From Microbacterium sp. cf046 (GTDB lineage Bacteria; Actinomycetota; Actinomycetes; Actinomycetales; Microbacteriaceae): 64,000 bases of DNA. A program made the translations under genes and the position numbers. The stretch covers positions 496,001 to 560,000 of the forward strand of contig NZ_FOZJ01000001.1 of assembly GCF_900114345.1 (NCBI RefSeq), read 5' to 3'. Position 1 is the first letter of the stretch; each line of letters begins with the position of its first letter. The notes under the pieces were generated by a model. It saw only the letters and a program-made list of their open reading frames with translations. It had not been told where the DNA came from and did no database searches. Of this stretch, positions 26,247 through 34,752 are shown in pieces.

Positions 26247-26252
26247 ACTCTA
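26247..26252 (-). promoter_or_regulatory. -10 element ahead of the mini-ORF and pyruvyltransferase gene
   Basis: TAGAGT matches TANNNT and is 6 nt before ATG 26240 on the minus strand. The divergent glycosyltransferase has its own -10 at 26286-26291, so both promoters fit within a 77-bp intergenic gap. Confidence 0.5.
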
Positions 26253-26285
26253 GGGAGCCGGACGAGCTCATCCAACGGGCGCATC

Positions 26286-26291
26286 TACGAT
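26286..26291 (+). promoter_or_regulatory. -10 element of a leaderless promoter for the GT2 gene
   Basis: TACGAT is followed by exactly 6 nt (cgacac) and ATG 26298; no ribosome-binding site. Confidence 0.55.
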
Positions 26292-26297
26292 CGACAC

Positions 26298-27227
26298 ATG
26301 ACGGCGGCCGATCCTCTCGTGAGCGTGATCGTCGCGACCAACCGGGTCAGTCGTTTCCTCCCTGAGGCGCTCGAGTCGGTCATCCACCAGACCTACGCGC
26401 AGCTGGAGCTCGTCATCGTGGATGACGGGTCGCCGGATGCTCGAGCGGTGGAGCGTGCCGCCGGATCCGTCGCCGGCGCCCGGACGATCCGGATCGCCGC
26501 CTCCGGCGTCTCGGTCGCGCGCAACGTCGGCGTGGGCATGACGTCCGGCGCGTACCTCGTGTTCCTCGACGATGACGACCGCTGGCTACCGGATCGCCTC
26601 GCCGCGCAGGTCGCGGCCCTCGAGGCGGCTCAGGACGCGGTCGCGTCGTACTGCGGGATGCAGGTCATCGACGCCTCCGGAAGAGTCGTGGTCCGCGCCG
26701 ATCAGTGGCAGGTCGACGGCCCGCTGGACATCGCTCGCGGTCAGGGCGGCATCCTGCTGCCCAACCTCATGATCAGGCGGTCGGAGTTCCTCGCCGTCGG
26801 GGGATTCCACTCCCGCATGCGCCAGGCCGAGGACCTGGACCTGACGCTCCGGCTGGCCGGACGGGGCCCCTTCGTCTTCGTGGACCGCACCCTGACCGAA
26901 TACCGCACCCACGAGGAGAACACCACCAAGCGCACGCGGGAACTGGTCGGTTCCATCCGGCGGATCGTGGAGCTGCATCGATCGGACGCACGGGCCCGTG
27001 GCGATCAGCCGCTCGCCGATGCGCTGACCGAGCGCCTGCGTCACAACGAGCGCTACGCGTGGTGGCGCGCGACGGGATCCGCCCGTCGATCACTGGCGCG
27101 CGGCGATGTGCGGGGCGCCGCGAGCGCGATCTGGTGGGCGCTGAGGACACAGCCTCGTGGTCTGCCGGGAGGCGTGCAGAGCCGCCTCGGGCGCCGATTC
27201 AGCCGACGTGCGCGACCGCGGCACTAG
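26298..27227 (+). CDS. Glycosyltransferase family 2
   Basis: A 309-aa inverting GT-A glycosyltransferase. It has the family nucleotide-binding start PLVSVIVATNR, VIVDDGSPD, and the metal-binding acidic cluster in LVFLDDDDRWLPDR (DXD type). The catalytic-domain end shows RQAEDLDLTLRLAGRG. No transmembrane segment, so it acts at the cytoplasmic face on a lipid-linked intermediate. ATG 26298 is chosen from the leaderless -10. Donor and acceptor are unknown. Confidence 0.88.
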   Translation: MTAADPLVSVIVATNRVSRFLPEALESVIHQTYAQLELVIVDDGSPDARAVERAAGSVAGARTIRIAASGVSVARNVGVGMTSGAYLVFLDDDDRWLPDRLAAQVAALEAAQDAVASYCGMQVIDASGRVVVRADQWQVDGPLDIARGQGGILLPNLMIRRSEFLAVGGFHSRMRQAEDLDLTLRLAGRGPFVFVDRTLTEYRTHEENTTKRTRELVGSIRRIVELHRSDARARGDQPLADALTERLRHNERYAWWRATGSARRSLARGDVRGAASAIWWALRTQPRGLPGGVQSRLGRRFSRRARPRH

Positions 27228-27230
27228 GCT
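27225..27230 (+). promoter_or_regulatory. -10 element of a leaderless promoter, overlapping the upstream stop
   Basis: TAGGCT begins with the TAG stop of the GT2 gene and lies 6 nt before GTG 27237, the same arrangement as at the ftsH-folE junction. Confidence 0.5.
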
Positions 27231-27236
27231 CGCCGT

Positions 27237-28394
27237 GTGACCGGGAGCGGGGAGTCGCGGCGGCGCCTGATCCACGTCATCACGCCCGGCGATCACTTCT
27301 CGCCCTTGACGGGATCGGCGACCGTCTCGGTCGTGCACGGCCTCTCCGTCGCACGTGCACCGGGCTCGCCGCGGCCCGCGGTCCTCGTCGCGGCGGGCAC
27401 GTACGCCGACCGCTACGACAGCGCCGACGTTCTCGAATACCGGCAGCGTCCGACGCACCGGGTGGATCGCTATGTCGACGCCGTGCGCTCGAGGTGGGGC
27501 CTCAGCCGCAGCCGAGCCCGTGACCGGTACCGGGCGGCGCTGATCGACCAGGATTCGTGGGACCCGGCTTTCGTGATCGGCCACAACGCGGTCCAGCTCG
27601 TTCCCGTCGTCGATGCCGCCAGGCACACTCCGGTCCTCTACGCGCACAACGACCTGCTCCGTTCGTACAGCCGACGCGAAGCGGGCGCGACCCTCGATCC
27701 CGCCGCGGCGATCATCGCCGTCAGCTCCTACCTCGCGGAGCGGCTGCAGTCGTCGTTGCCACCTGCTCTTCGGGGCCGGGTGGAAGTGGTCGCCAACGGC
27801 GTCGATGTGGCCGCATTCGATGCTCCGCCGCGTCCGTCCGGCCGGCCGCTGCACGTCGCCTTCCTCGGGCGCATGGTGCCCGACAAAGGCGCGGACGTGC
27901 TCGTCGATGCCCTGACTCGGCTGAACCGGCCTGACATCCACACGAAGGTGATCGGCTCGGAGGGCTTCGACCCGCGCTCGGCGCCCTCGACGTTCGAGAG
28001 GTCGCTGCGTCAGGCATCCGCGCCATTGGGCTCACGCATCGAGTTCCTGCCGTTCCAGCCGCGCGCGGAGGTCGTCCGCCTGCTCGCGGATGCCGATGTC
28101 GTCGTGGTCCCTTCGCGATGGCCGGAGCCCTTCGCGCTGACGGTCCTGGAGGGCATGGCGTCGGGCGCGGCCGTCATCGCCTCGGACATCGGGGGCATCC
28201 CCGAGGCGTGCGGCGGGGCTGGAGTGCTCGTTCCCGCGGGCGACACGGACGCGCTCGCACTGGCGCTCGCGGCACTCACCGATGACGAGGATGCGCTGCG
28301 CGCGCTGCAGGCGTCTTCGCGCGAGCGGGCGCGCTCCCGCGACTGGAGCGTGGTGGCACGCGAACTCGACGCCGCGCTCGCGCGGCACGCGTAG
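27237..28394 (+). CDS. Glycosyltransferase family 4
   Basis: A 385-aa retaining GT-B enzyme. The N-terminal acceptor domain begins RLIHVITPGDHFSPLTGSATVSVVHGL. The C-terminal donor domain has VAFLGRMVPDKGADVL and the family E-x7-E motif in PEPFALTVLEGMASG. It is followed by IASDIGGIPEACGGAG. GTG 27237 fits the leaderless -10. It is the second of two linked transferases and may share transcripts with the genes around it. Confidence 0.88.
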   Translation: MTGSGESRRRLIHVITPGDHFSPLTGSATVSVVHGLSVARAPGSPRPAVLVAAGTYADRYDSADVLEYRQRPTHRVDRYVDAVRSRWGLSRSRARDRYRAALIDQDSWDPAFVIGHNAVQLVPVVDAARHTPVLYAHNDLLRSYSRREAGATLDPAAAIIAVSSYLAERLQSSLPPALRGRVEVVANGVDVAAFDAPPRPSGRPLHVAFLGRMVPDKGADVLVDALTRLNRPDIHTKVIGSEGFDPRSAPSTFERSLRQASAPLGSRIEFLPFQPRAEVVRLLADADVVVVPSRWPEPFALTVLEGMASGAAVIASDIGGIPEACGGAGVLVPAGDTDALALALAALTDDEDALRALQASSRERARSRDWSVVARELDAALARHA

Positions 28395-28395
28395 T

Positions 28396-28434
28396 CCCTC
28401 CGCCGCGCCGGGGACCGCTTCGACCCGCGGAGGG
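28396..28434 (+). terminator. Possible terminator hairpin after the GT4 gene
   Basis: CCCTCCGC (28396-28403) is complementary to GCGGAGGG (28427-28434), an 8-bp stem closing a 23-nt loop, followed by TTGG but no clear T-run. A -10-like TAGTCT follows at 28440-28445, so the site could separate two transcription units. Confidence 0.35.
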
Positions 28435-28483
28435 TTGGCTAGTCTGTGGCTCAGACCGCATCGAGCCAGAGAGCCTGCCACGC

Positions 28484-29335
28484 GTGAACGACCACGAGAC
28501 CGCGATTCCGCTGGGATTCCGACTGAGGCTGGGTCGCGCCGCGGTGCAGACGATCGCGGAGCGTGCGGGAGCCGACGTCCTGCACATCAAGGGCGACGCC
28601 GTCTATCCGGAGCTGCGACCGCACATGCGCTCGGGTTCGGACATCGACATCCTGGTGCGGCCGGCGCATGTCGCGGCGATCGACCGGGCACTGCGGGCAT
28701 ACGGCTGGACCGTGTACAGCACGTTCGTCAACGGCTCGCCGTTCGGCCACGCGCAGACCTACTCCCATGCAGTGTGGGGCTACGTCGACGTCCATCGCCT
28801 CTTCCCCGGCATCGGGCTGGATCCGGGCGACGCGTTCGCGCGGCTCTGGCAGGGCAGGGGGAGCATGGAATTCGCCGGGAAGCCGTGCCCGGTGCCCGGC
28901 CGTACGGAGCAGGCGACCGTGCTCGTCCTCAACGCGGCACGCGGCAGATCGGACTCGATCCAGGACCTGCGGAGCGTCTGGTTCGACGCCACGGTGGACG
29001 ATCGCGCCCGCATCGAATCGCTCGTCGCCGAGCTGGATGCCCGCACGGCATTCGATGCGGCGCTCGGCCAGCTCGACAGGCATCGTGGCGAGCCCGATTA
29101 CCGGCTCTGGAAGGCCGTGTCCGAGAACGGCACTCGTCTCGAGGAGTGGCGCGGACGACTCGGCGCCGCGCCGACGCTCCGGCTGCGCGCGCTCATCCTC
29201 TTGAAGGCGCCGATGGTCAACGTCGAGCATCTGGGGCACGAGCTGGGCAGGACGCCGACCCGCCGCGAGATCGTCCGCGAGTTTTTCGCGCGCCCTGTGC
29301 GCGGGCTTCGCGAAGCACGCGCGAGGCGGCGGTGA
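28484..29335 (+). CDS. Nucleotidyltransferase family protein (NTP_transf_5-like)
   Basis: A 283-aa protein whose N-terminus matches the Rv-type nucleotidyltransferase fold: GADVLHIKGDAVYPE precedes the G-S-D-I-D metal motif (residues 51-55, in RSGSDIDILVRP), and YVDVHRLFPGIG supplies another aspartate. This fold, PF14907-like, also occurs beside RiPP (lasso peptide) and exopolysaccharide genes, where nucleotide transfer to peptides or sugars is suspected but unproven. It overlaps a PqqD-type gene by GTGA, so the two are probably one functional unit. Start GTG 28484 is the first plausible one; no strong ribosome-binding site. Confidence 0.75.
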   Translation: MNDHETAIPLGFRLRLGRAAVQTIAERAGADVLHIKGDAVYPELRPHMRSGSDIDILVRPAHVAAIDRALRAYGWTVYSTFVNGSPFGHAQTYSHAVWGYVDVHRLFPGIGLDPGDAFARLWQGRGSMEFAGKPCPVPGRTEQATVLVLNAARGRSDSIQDLRSVWFDATVDDRARIESLVAELDARTAFDAALGQLDRHRGEPDYRLWKAVSENGTRLEEWRGRLGAAPTLRLRALILLKAPMVNVEHLGHELGRTPTRREIVREFFARPVRGLREARARRR

Positions 29336-29604
29336 GCATGGAGGCGTGGAGGATGCGGGTCGCGGACGGAGTGGGAATCGAGGTGGACGGCGACGTGGTC
29401 TACGCCGCGCCGCTGCCGGATGGCCCGATCATGGTGCTCCAGGGAGTCGCCGCACTGATCTGGACGGTGTCGGCCGGTCTCGAGCGCGGCGATGTCGCCG
29501 GAGTCGTCGCGGAGCGCACCGGCGCGGACGTCGCCTCGATCCGCGCCGACATCGACGCGTTCCTCCGCGAGATGCTGGAGCGCGGGCTGCTCGTCGAGGA
29601 CTGA
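29332..29604 (+). CDS. PqqD family (RiPP recognition element-like) protein
   Basis: A small protein of 88-90 aa with the PqqD winged-helix pattern: VADGVGIEVDGDVVYAAPLPDG, VLQGVAALIWTVSAGL and VASIRADIDAFLREMLERGLLVED. PqqD-like domains bind precursor peptides and deliver them to modifying enzymes. No radical SAM enzyme or precursor peptide is visible nearby. GTG 29332 overlaps the nucleotidyltransferase stop; ATG 29338 is the alternative. It may act as a specificity subunit for that enzyme. Its acidic, compact sequence has no signal peptide. Confidence 0.78.
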   Translation: MSMEAWRMRVADGVGIEVDGDVVYAAPLPDGPIMVLQGVAALIWTVSAGLERGDVAGVVAERTGADVASIRADIDAFLREMLERGLLVED

Positions 29605-29665
29605 CCGCCCGCATCCGTTCCGCGGGTCACCTGCGATACTGGATCGACCCTGCGGAGGGATGGGG

Positions 29666-31060
29666 ATGGTTTCGAGCGCGCGTGCACGCGCCGTCCGCAC
29701 TCGGCTCGCCGAGTGGTGGGCGGCTGCTTGGCGCTGGGTGCTGATGGCAGCCGGTGCCGCGCTCGCCGTGTACCTGATCCTGGATCGGGGCATCTCCAAC
29801 GGCGTGGTGACCGCCGCAGCGATCGGCGTCCTGGTGATCGGCGTCGTGCTGACCGGGAGCGTCCCGCTGGCGATCCCGCTCCTGGCGATGCCGGCGCTGT
29901 TCGTCGTCCAGCGCGTCGGGTTCGGAGGCGGCGATCTCACCGCCTCGGACGTCGCCCTTGCGGCGGCCTTCGGAACTGCCCTGCTGCTCGGAAAGCGACC
30001 GTACAGCGCGCCGATGCGCCGGATTCTCTGGTTCAACCTGCTGTACCAGTTCGCGACCCTCTTCACCGTGATCGTGAACCCTCAGATCGCCAACACCGTC
30101 GAGTGGTTCCATGCGTGGCTGCTGATCTCAGGAGCCCTGGTGGTGGGCTGGGCGCTCGGCCGGGCCGGCTATGCGAGGACGGCACTGCTGCTCATCGTGG
30201 GCGCCGGATGCGTGATCGCGGTCGGGACGGTCTTCACGGGGCTCATCCACTACCTGCACGGCAACTTCTCGGCCGTCTACCCCACGTGGCCGTGGCAGAT
30301 GCACAAGAACTTCGCGGGCACGGCGATGTCATTCGCCGCGATCATCGCGTACCTGCGGCCGTCGTGGGCGCGACTGCCCGACGAGTGGATGCGGCGCGCG
30401 CTCTGGCTCCTGGTGGTGGCGATCCTGCTCACGCAGTCGCGCCAGGCGCTCGTCGGGCTCGTGGCGGTGATCCTCGTGGCCGTCGGCCGCCGAGCGGTCA
30501 CCGGACGATCGAGGCTCGCCCTGCTGCTCATCATTCCGGCGGCCTGGCTGGTCGCCTCCATGATCATCGATCAGATCAACTCGCAGAACCAGCACAACTC
30601 GGTCTTCCAACGGCTGGACTGGCTGCGCGAGGTCTACGCCTTCTGGAAGCACTCGCCGATCTTCGGACACGGGCTGCGCTTCTGGTACTACAACGACACC
30701 GTGCCGTACCAGCCGCCGCAGGCGGAGCTGGAGGTCGTGGCATCCGCGGGGCTGGTGGGACTCGCCGCGTTCGTGGCGATGTGGGTCGGCATCCTGATCG
30801 TGCTGTGGCGCATCGATCCGCGCTACGGGACTCTCGCTTTCGCGCTCCCGCTGAGCCGCATCGTGCAGGGCCAGTTCGACCTGTTCTGGACCTCCGTGCA
30901 GACCTCGATCCCGTTCGTGGTGGCCGGCATCTGCCTGGGTGCACTGGCGCTGAGCCAGGAGTCCGCGAAGACGCATTTCGAGCTGCGCGAGGGCGCGACC
31001 GGGATGTTCCCTCGCGCAAGGATGTCGCGCCGATCGGCGGCGGCGGGACCACCTCGCTGA
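29666..31060 (+). CDS. O-antigen ligase/polymerase-type membrane protein (WaaL/Wzy-like)
   Basis: A 464-aa polytopic membrane protein with about 11 hydrophobic segments and a large extracytoplasmic loop after the middle. The C-terminal half has the O-antigen ligase family pattern: RQALVGLVAVILVA and, in the loop, NSVFQRLDWLREVYAFWKHSPIFGHGLRFWYY. It should polymerise or attach the glycan made by this locus outside the membrane. ATG 29666 follows GGAGG by 7 nt; ATG 29660 is too close. Which role, polymerase or ligase, cannot be separated by sequence. Confidence 0.82.
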   Translation: MVSSARARAVRTRLAEWWAAAWRWVLMAAGAALAVYLILDRGISNGVVTAAAIGVLVIGVVLTGSVPLAIPLLAMPALFVVQRVGFGGGDLTASDVALAAAFGTALLLGKRPYSAPMRRILWFNLLYQFATLFTVIVNPQIANTVEWFHAWLLISGALVVGWALGRAGYARTALLLIVGAGCVIAVGTVFTGLIHYLHGNFSAVYPTWPWQMHKNFAGTAMSFAAIIAYLRPSWARLPDEWMRRALWLLVVAILLTQSRQALVGLVAVILVAVGRRAVTGRSRLALLLIIPAAWLVASMIIDQINSQNQHNSVFQRLDWLREVYAFWKHSPIFGHGLRFWYYNDTVPYQPPQAELEVVASAGLVGLAAFVAMWVGILIVLWRIDPRYGTLAFALPLSRIVQGQFDLFWTSVQTSIPFVVAGICLGALALSQESAKTHFELREGATGMFPRARMSRRSAAAGPPR

Positions 31061-31101
31061 ACTCCACTGCATCCGTGAGTGTCCTCTCAGATCGCGTGGC
31101 A

Positions 31102-31107
31102 TACGAT
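31102..31107 (+). promoter_or_regulatory. Possible -10 element of the tyrosine autokinase gene
   Basis: TACGAT (in GCATACGATGG) matches TANNNT. It is 56 nt upstream of ATG 31164, so the transcript would have a ~50-nt leader ending in AGGAGG. Confidence 0.4.
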
Positions 31108-31163
31108 GGAGCCGACTGGGGCCGCGGTAGCGTGCGCCCGCCCGACGAGCATCAGGAGGTGCG

Positions 31164-32669
31164 ATGGAGCTGCGCGACTACCTTCGCGGCATCCGCCGGC
31201 ACTTCCTCGCGATCCTGATCATGACGGCGGTCGGGGTCGGCGTCGCCTACGCGTGGACCCTGGTGCAGAACCCGGTCTACGAGGCGAGCGCCGACGGCAT
31301 CATCCAGGCGCAGAACACCACCGAGGGCCAGACATCGCTCAGCGGCGATGCGATGGCACAGCAGATGGTCGAAACGTATCTCGAGATGGCCTCGTGGCAG
31401 GACGTCGCCGACGCAGCGATCCAGAAGCTCGGACTGCAGATCACGGCCGACCAGGCATTCGCCCGGATCGTCGTGGTCAACCCCGCGAACACCGCCATCC
31501 TCCGCGTGACGGCACAGGGTTCATCGCCCGAGGACGCGGTCGCACTCGCCGAGGCCTGGATCCAGGCCCTGGCCACCGTGATCGACGACTACGAAGGCGA
31601 TGGGACGCAGGGGACCGCGCCGCTGACCATCACCGTCGCGTCGTCGGCCTCACTGCCCACGACACCCGTGTTCCCCGACCTGTCGACCTCGCTCATCGTC
31701 GGCGGTGTCCTGGGCTTCGGGTTCGGTATCGCGTTCGCGCTGATCCGAACCGTCTCGGACCGGCGGATCCGCAGCGCCGACGAGGTCGAGGCGCGGACGA
31801 ACATCCCTGTCGTCGGCACGATTCCGACCGCCGAGGCGCTGGGCGGCGAGAGCCGTCTGTTCGACCCGACCGCGGCCGGTCCCAAGGGAACGGGCTTCGC
31901 GGTGTCCGAGGCGCTGCGCTCCCTGCGGACGAATCTGCAGTTCATGGACGTGGACAATCCTCCGCGGACGATCGTGGTCACGAGCCCGCTGCCCGGCGAC
32001 GGCAAGTCGACGATCGCATGCAACCTGGCACTGACTCTGGCCGCCGGCGGCAAGCCGGTGGTCCTGGTCGACGGTGACCTGCGGCGCTCGACCGTCGCGG
32101 CGAGCATGGGACTTCCCGGCGGGGCGGGCCTGAGCGACGTGCTGTCGGGTCGTGCCGAACTCGCCGACGTGCTCCAGCGCACGCCGCGCTCGCCGAACCT
32201 CTACGTGCTGACCGCGGGCAGCGTCCCCCCGAACCCGAGCGAGGTGCTCGGCTCCGGACGGATGCGCAAGCTCCTCGCCGACCTCGCCGTGCACGCCACC
32301 GTGATCGTCGACGCCCCACCGCTCCTGCCCGTCACGGACGGCGCGGTGCTGACCCACCAGGCCGACGGCGCGCTGGTCGTCGTCAGCCTCGCCAAGACCA
32401 CCTACGACCTTCTCGAGAAGTCTCTCGACACGCTGCAGAAGTCGAACGGCCGCGCGCTCGGCGTCGTGCTCAACAAGGCGCCGCTGAAGGGCATGGACGC
32501 GTCGCCGTACTCGTACGAATACCGCCGCGAGTACGGCAAGGCCGCGAAGGCGGATGCCGCGCCCGCGGTGCGTGACGATCACCCGGCCGACGCGAACCTC
32601 AACGCCCTGTTCGGCAGCCCCGAGGCAGAACTCGCCGAAGAGCGTCGCCCGCGCGCTCGGCGGGCGTGA
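31164..32669 (+). CDS. Polysaccharide co-polymerase with C-terminal tyrosine autokinase (Wzc/CpsCD-like)
   Basis: A 501-aa fusion. The Wzz-type N-terminus has TM helices at about residues 13-32 and 176-195 with an extracytoplasmic domain between. The kinase has Walker A SPLPGDGKST (274-283), Walker A' VLVDGDLR (300-307) and Walker B VIVDAPPLL. A tyrosine cluster lies near 451-461 (SPYSYEYRREYG), short of the C-terminus. It regulates chain length and export, opposed by a phosphatase such as the gene at 49116. ATG 31164 follows AGGAGG. GTGA couples it to the next glycosyltransferase. Confidence 0.92.
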   Translation: MELRDYLRGIRRHFLAILIMTAVGVGVAYAWTLVQNPVYEASADGIIQAQNTTEGQTSLSGDAMAQQMVETYLEMASWQDVADAAIQKLGLQITADQAFARIVVVNPANTAILRVTAQGSSPEDAVALAEAWIQALATVIDDYEGDGTQGTAPLTITVASSASLPTTPVFPDLSTSLIVGGVLGFGFGIAFALIRTVSDRRIRSADEVEARTNIPVVGTIPTAEALGGESRLFDPTAAGPKGTGFAVSEALRSLRTNLQFMDVDNPPRTIVVTSPLPGDGKSTIACNLALTLAAGGKPVVLVDGDLRRSTVAASMGLPGGAGLSDVLSGRAELADVLQRTPRSPNLYVLTAGSVPPNPSEVLGSGRMRKLLADLAVHATVIVDAPPLLPVTDGAVLTHQADGALVVVSLAKTTYDLLEKSLDTLQKSNGRALGVVLNKAPLKGMDASPYSYEYRREYGKAAKADAAPAVRDDHPADANLNALFGSPEAELAEERRPRARRA

Positions 32670-33850
32670 GCGCGGAGCCACACTCGGACGGTGAGGGTGG
32701 AGTCCGCGCCCTCCCGCGGATCGCGCTCATCAGCTCGTCCTTCGCGCCGGCGGTCGGCGGCGTCGAGGAGGCGGTGCGGCAACTCGCGAACGGCCTGCGC
32801 TCGAACGGGCACTCGGTCGAGGTCTGGACGGTGGACCGCGACGGTTCGTCGGCAGTCGGAGACGTCGACGGGATCACGGTGCGCTACCTGCCCGCCCCGC
32901 TCCCGGCACGCTCTCTCGGCTCGGCGGCGCACTTCGCCCGCGCGGCGCCGTCCGCCTGGCGGGAGTGGAAGCGGGCGTTCCGCACCTTCCAGCCCGCGAT
33001 CCTGCACGTGCACTGCTTCGGTCCCAACGGCCTGTACGCGCTCGCGGTGCGCCGCCGGTTCGGACGCCCGCTGGTGCTCACATCCCACGGAGAGACGATT
33101 GCCGACGACGGCGGCGTCTTCGGGCGCTCTGCGCTGCTCCGTCGTGGCCTGCGCCGCGCGATCGCGCGGACGGACGCCGTCACGGCGCCGAGCGACGTCG
33201 TGCTCGAGGACCTGATCGCACACTACGGATTGCGCCGGGGCGTGGTCATCCCCAACGGGGTCGACCTCACCGTGACCGTGGAACGCCGGTCCGAGGAGCA
33301 GCCCACTCTGGTCGCCGTCGGCCGTCTCGGCCATATGAAGGGGTTCGACCTGCTCCTCAGGGCGTTCGCGGCGGCCGAGCTCGAGCCCGAGGTGCGGCTC
33401 GTCATCGGCGGTGACGGTCCCGAACGGGGGAGCCTCGAATCGCTGGTCGCCTCGCTCGGGCTGGGAGCACGGGTCGAGCTTCGCGGGTGGATGCCCGCCG
33501 CGGAGGTGGCCGAGGTCATGGCCGGCGCCCTGGCGGTCGTGGTGCCCAGCCGGATGGAGGCGTTCGGCATCGTCGCGCTCGAGGCGTGGCGCAGCGCTGC
33601 CCCGCTCGTCATGACCGATCGGGGAGGTGCGCGGAGCTTCGTGCACGACGGTGTGGACGGCATCCTGATCGACCCCGAGGACACCGAGCGGTTCGCCGCA
33701 GTGCTGCGGCGACTCGTGGATGATCCCGCCCTGCGGCGTCGTCTCTCGGATGCCGGCACGATCCGTGTGCGCGACTTCGGCTGGGACGGCATCGTCGCGC
33801 GCTACGAAGACCTCTATGCCCGAACAGGCGCAGTCGGCGAGGACCGGTGA
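32666..33850 (+). CDS. Glycosyltransferase family 4
   Basis: A 394-aa GT-B retaining transferase. N-terminal IALISSSFAPAVGGVEEAVRQLANGL is the CapM/Pim-like acceptor start. The C-terminal domain has LVAVGRLGHMKGFDLLLRAF, IGGDGPERGSLESL and the E-x7-E motif in RMEAFGIVALEAWRS. GTG 32666 overlaps the kinase stop and its own stop overlaps the pyruvyltransferase GTG at 33847, so three genes are coupled. Confidence 0.88.
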   Translation: MSAEPHSDGEGGVRALPRIALISSSFAPAVGGVEEAVRQLANGLRSNGHSVEVWTVDRDGSSAVGDVDGITVRYLPAPLPARSLGSAAHFARAAPSAWREWKRAFRTFQPAILHVHCFGPNGLYALAVRRRFGRPLVLTSHGETIADDGGVFGRSALLRRGLRRAIARTDAVTAPSDVVLEDLIAHYGLRRGVVIPNGVDLTVTVERRSEEQPTLVAVGRLGHMKGFDLLLRAFAAAELEPEVRLVIGGDGPERGSLESLVASLGLGARVELRGWMPAAEVAEVMAGALAVVVPSRMEAFGIVALEAWRSAAPLVMTDRGGARSFVHDGVDGILIDPEDTERFAAVLRRLVDDPALRRRLSDAGTIRVRDFGWDGIVARYEDLYARTGAVGEDR

Positions 33851-34746
33851 CGTACACGAATCCGATGCGCCGTCGCCTGCGCGGTGCGAGACGAGCGCTC
33901 GCAGCGTCGCGGCATCCGGCCATGTGGCGCTCCGGCGTCGTCGTCCCCACGTACTGGTGGGACGGCCACCCGAACTTCGGCGACGCCATGACGTCGTGGC
34001 TGCTGCCGACGTACGGCGTCCTTCCGGTGCACCGGGTCGCCTCCCGGGCGCGCCTGGCGGGGGTCGGGAGCGTGCTGGAGTTCCTGCCCGACGACTTCGA
34101 CGGTGCGATCTGGGGCAGCGGGCTCATCCGCGACGAGCCCCATCCGCTGCCTCGTGCACATGCGCTCGCGGTCAGAGGGCCGCTCTCGCGGGAGCGCATC
34201 GGAGCCGCGGATGCGGTCGCGCTGGGCGATCCCGGCATCCTGGTGTCCCGCCACCTGCGTCGTCCCGCACCGAAGTGGGACGTCGGGCTCGTGCCGCACG
34301 GGCACCATCGGAGCCACGAGCGGTTCCTGGCGCTCGCGGACGCTGCCGGCTCGCGCGTGCGGGTCGTCGACGTGCACCAGGAGGCTGCATCGGCAGTGCG
34401 CGAGATCGCCGCGTGCGGGCTGATCGTCACCACGTCGCTGCACGGCCTGGTGACCGCCGACTCGTTCGGCATCCCCGCGGTCTGGACGACCCTCGATCCG
34501 CCGCTCGAGGGCGGGGACTTCAAGTTCCGCGACTACGAGGCGGCGCTCCCCGGGACGAGCAGCCGATTCATCGCCTACGACGAGGACTGGACGCTGGACG
34601 CACTGCGCGACGCTGCCCGAACTGCGGATGCCGATGATGTGGTGCGGATGGGCGACGCACTCGTGCGCTCGCTCGACGGGCTGCGCGGCGCCGTGGGTCC
34701 GCTTCCCCGGTTCCCGATCGGAGCGGTCAGCGCCTTCCGACGCTGA
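33847..34746 (+). CDS. Polysaccharide pyruvyl transferase family protein (second copy)
   Basis: A 299-aa member, shorter than the copy at 25045 and only distantly similar. VVPTYWWDGHPNFGDAMTSWLLP is the ligand-binding N-terminus, DGAIWGSGLIRD and LAVRGPLSRERI follow, and the C-terminal VTTSLHGLVTADSFGIPAVW is diagnostic. It should add pyruvate ketals to a sugar of the growing repeat unit. GTG start, coupled to the upstream transferase by GTGA. Confidence 0.85.
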   Translation: MTYTNPMRRRLRGARRALAASRHPAMWRSGVVVPTYWWDGHPNFGDAMTSWLLPTYGVLPVHRVASRARLAGVGSVLEFLPDDFDGAIWGSGLIRDEPHPLPRAHALAVRGPLSRERIGAADAVALGDPGILVSRHLRRPAPKWDVGLVPHGHHRSHERFLALADAAGSRVRVVDVHQEAASAVREIAACGLIVTTSLHGLVTADSFGIPAVWTTLDPPLEGGDFKFRDYEAALPGTSSRFIAYDEDWTLDALRDAARTADADDVVRMGDALVRSLDGLRGAVGPLPRFPIGAVSAFRR

Positions 34747-34752
34747 CGGCGC

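Noticed and set aside
28395..31163. Search for a RiPP precursor peptide near the PqqD gene
   Set aside because: No short frame with a start signal and core-like composition was found in the gaps around the pair, and no lasso cyclase, protease or radical SAM enzyme is present.
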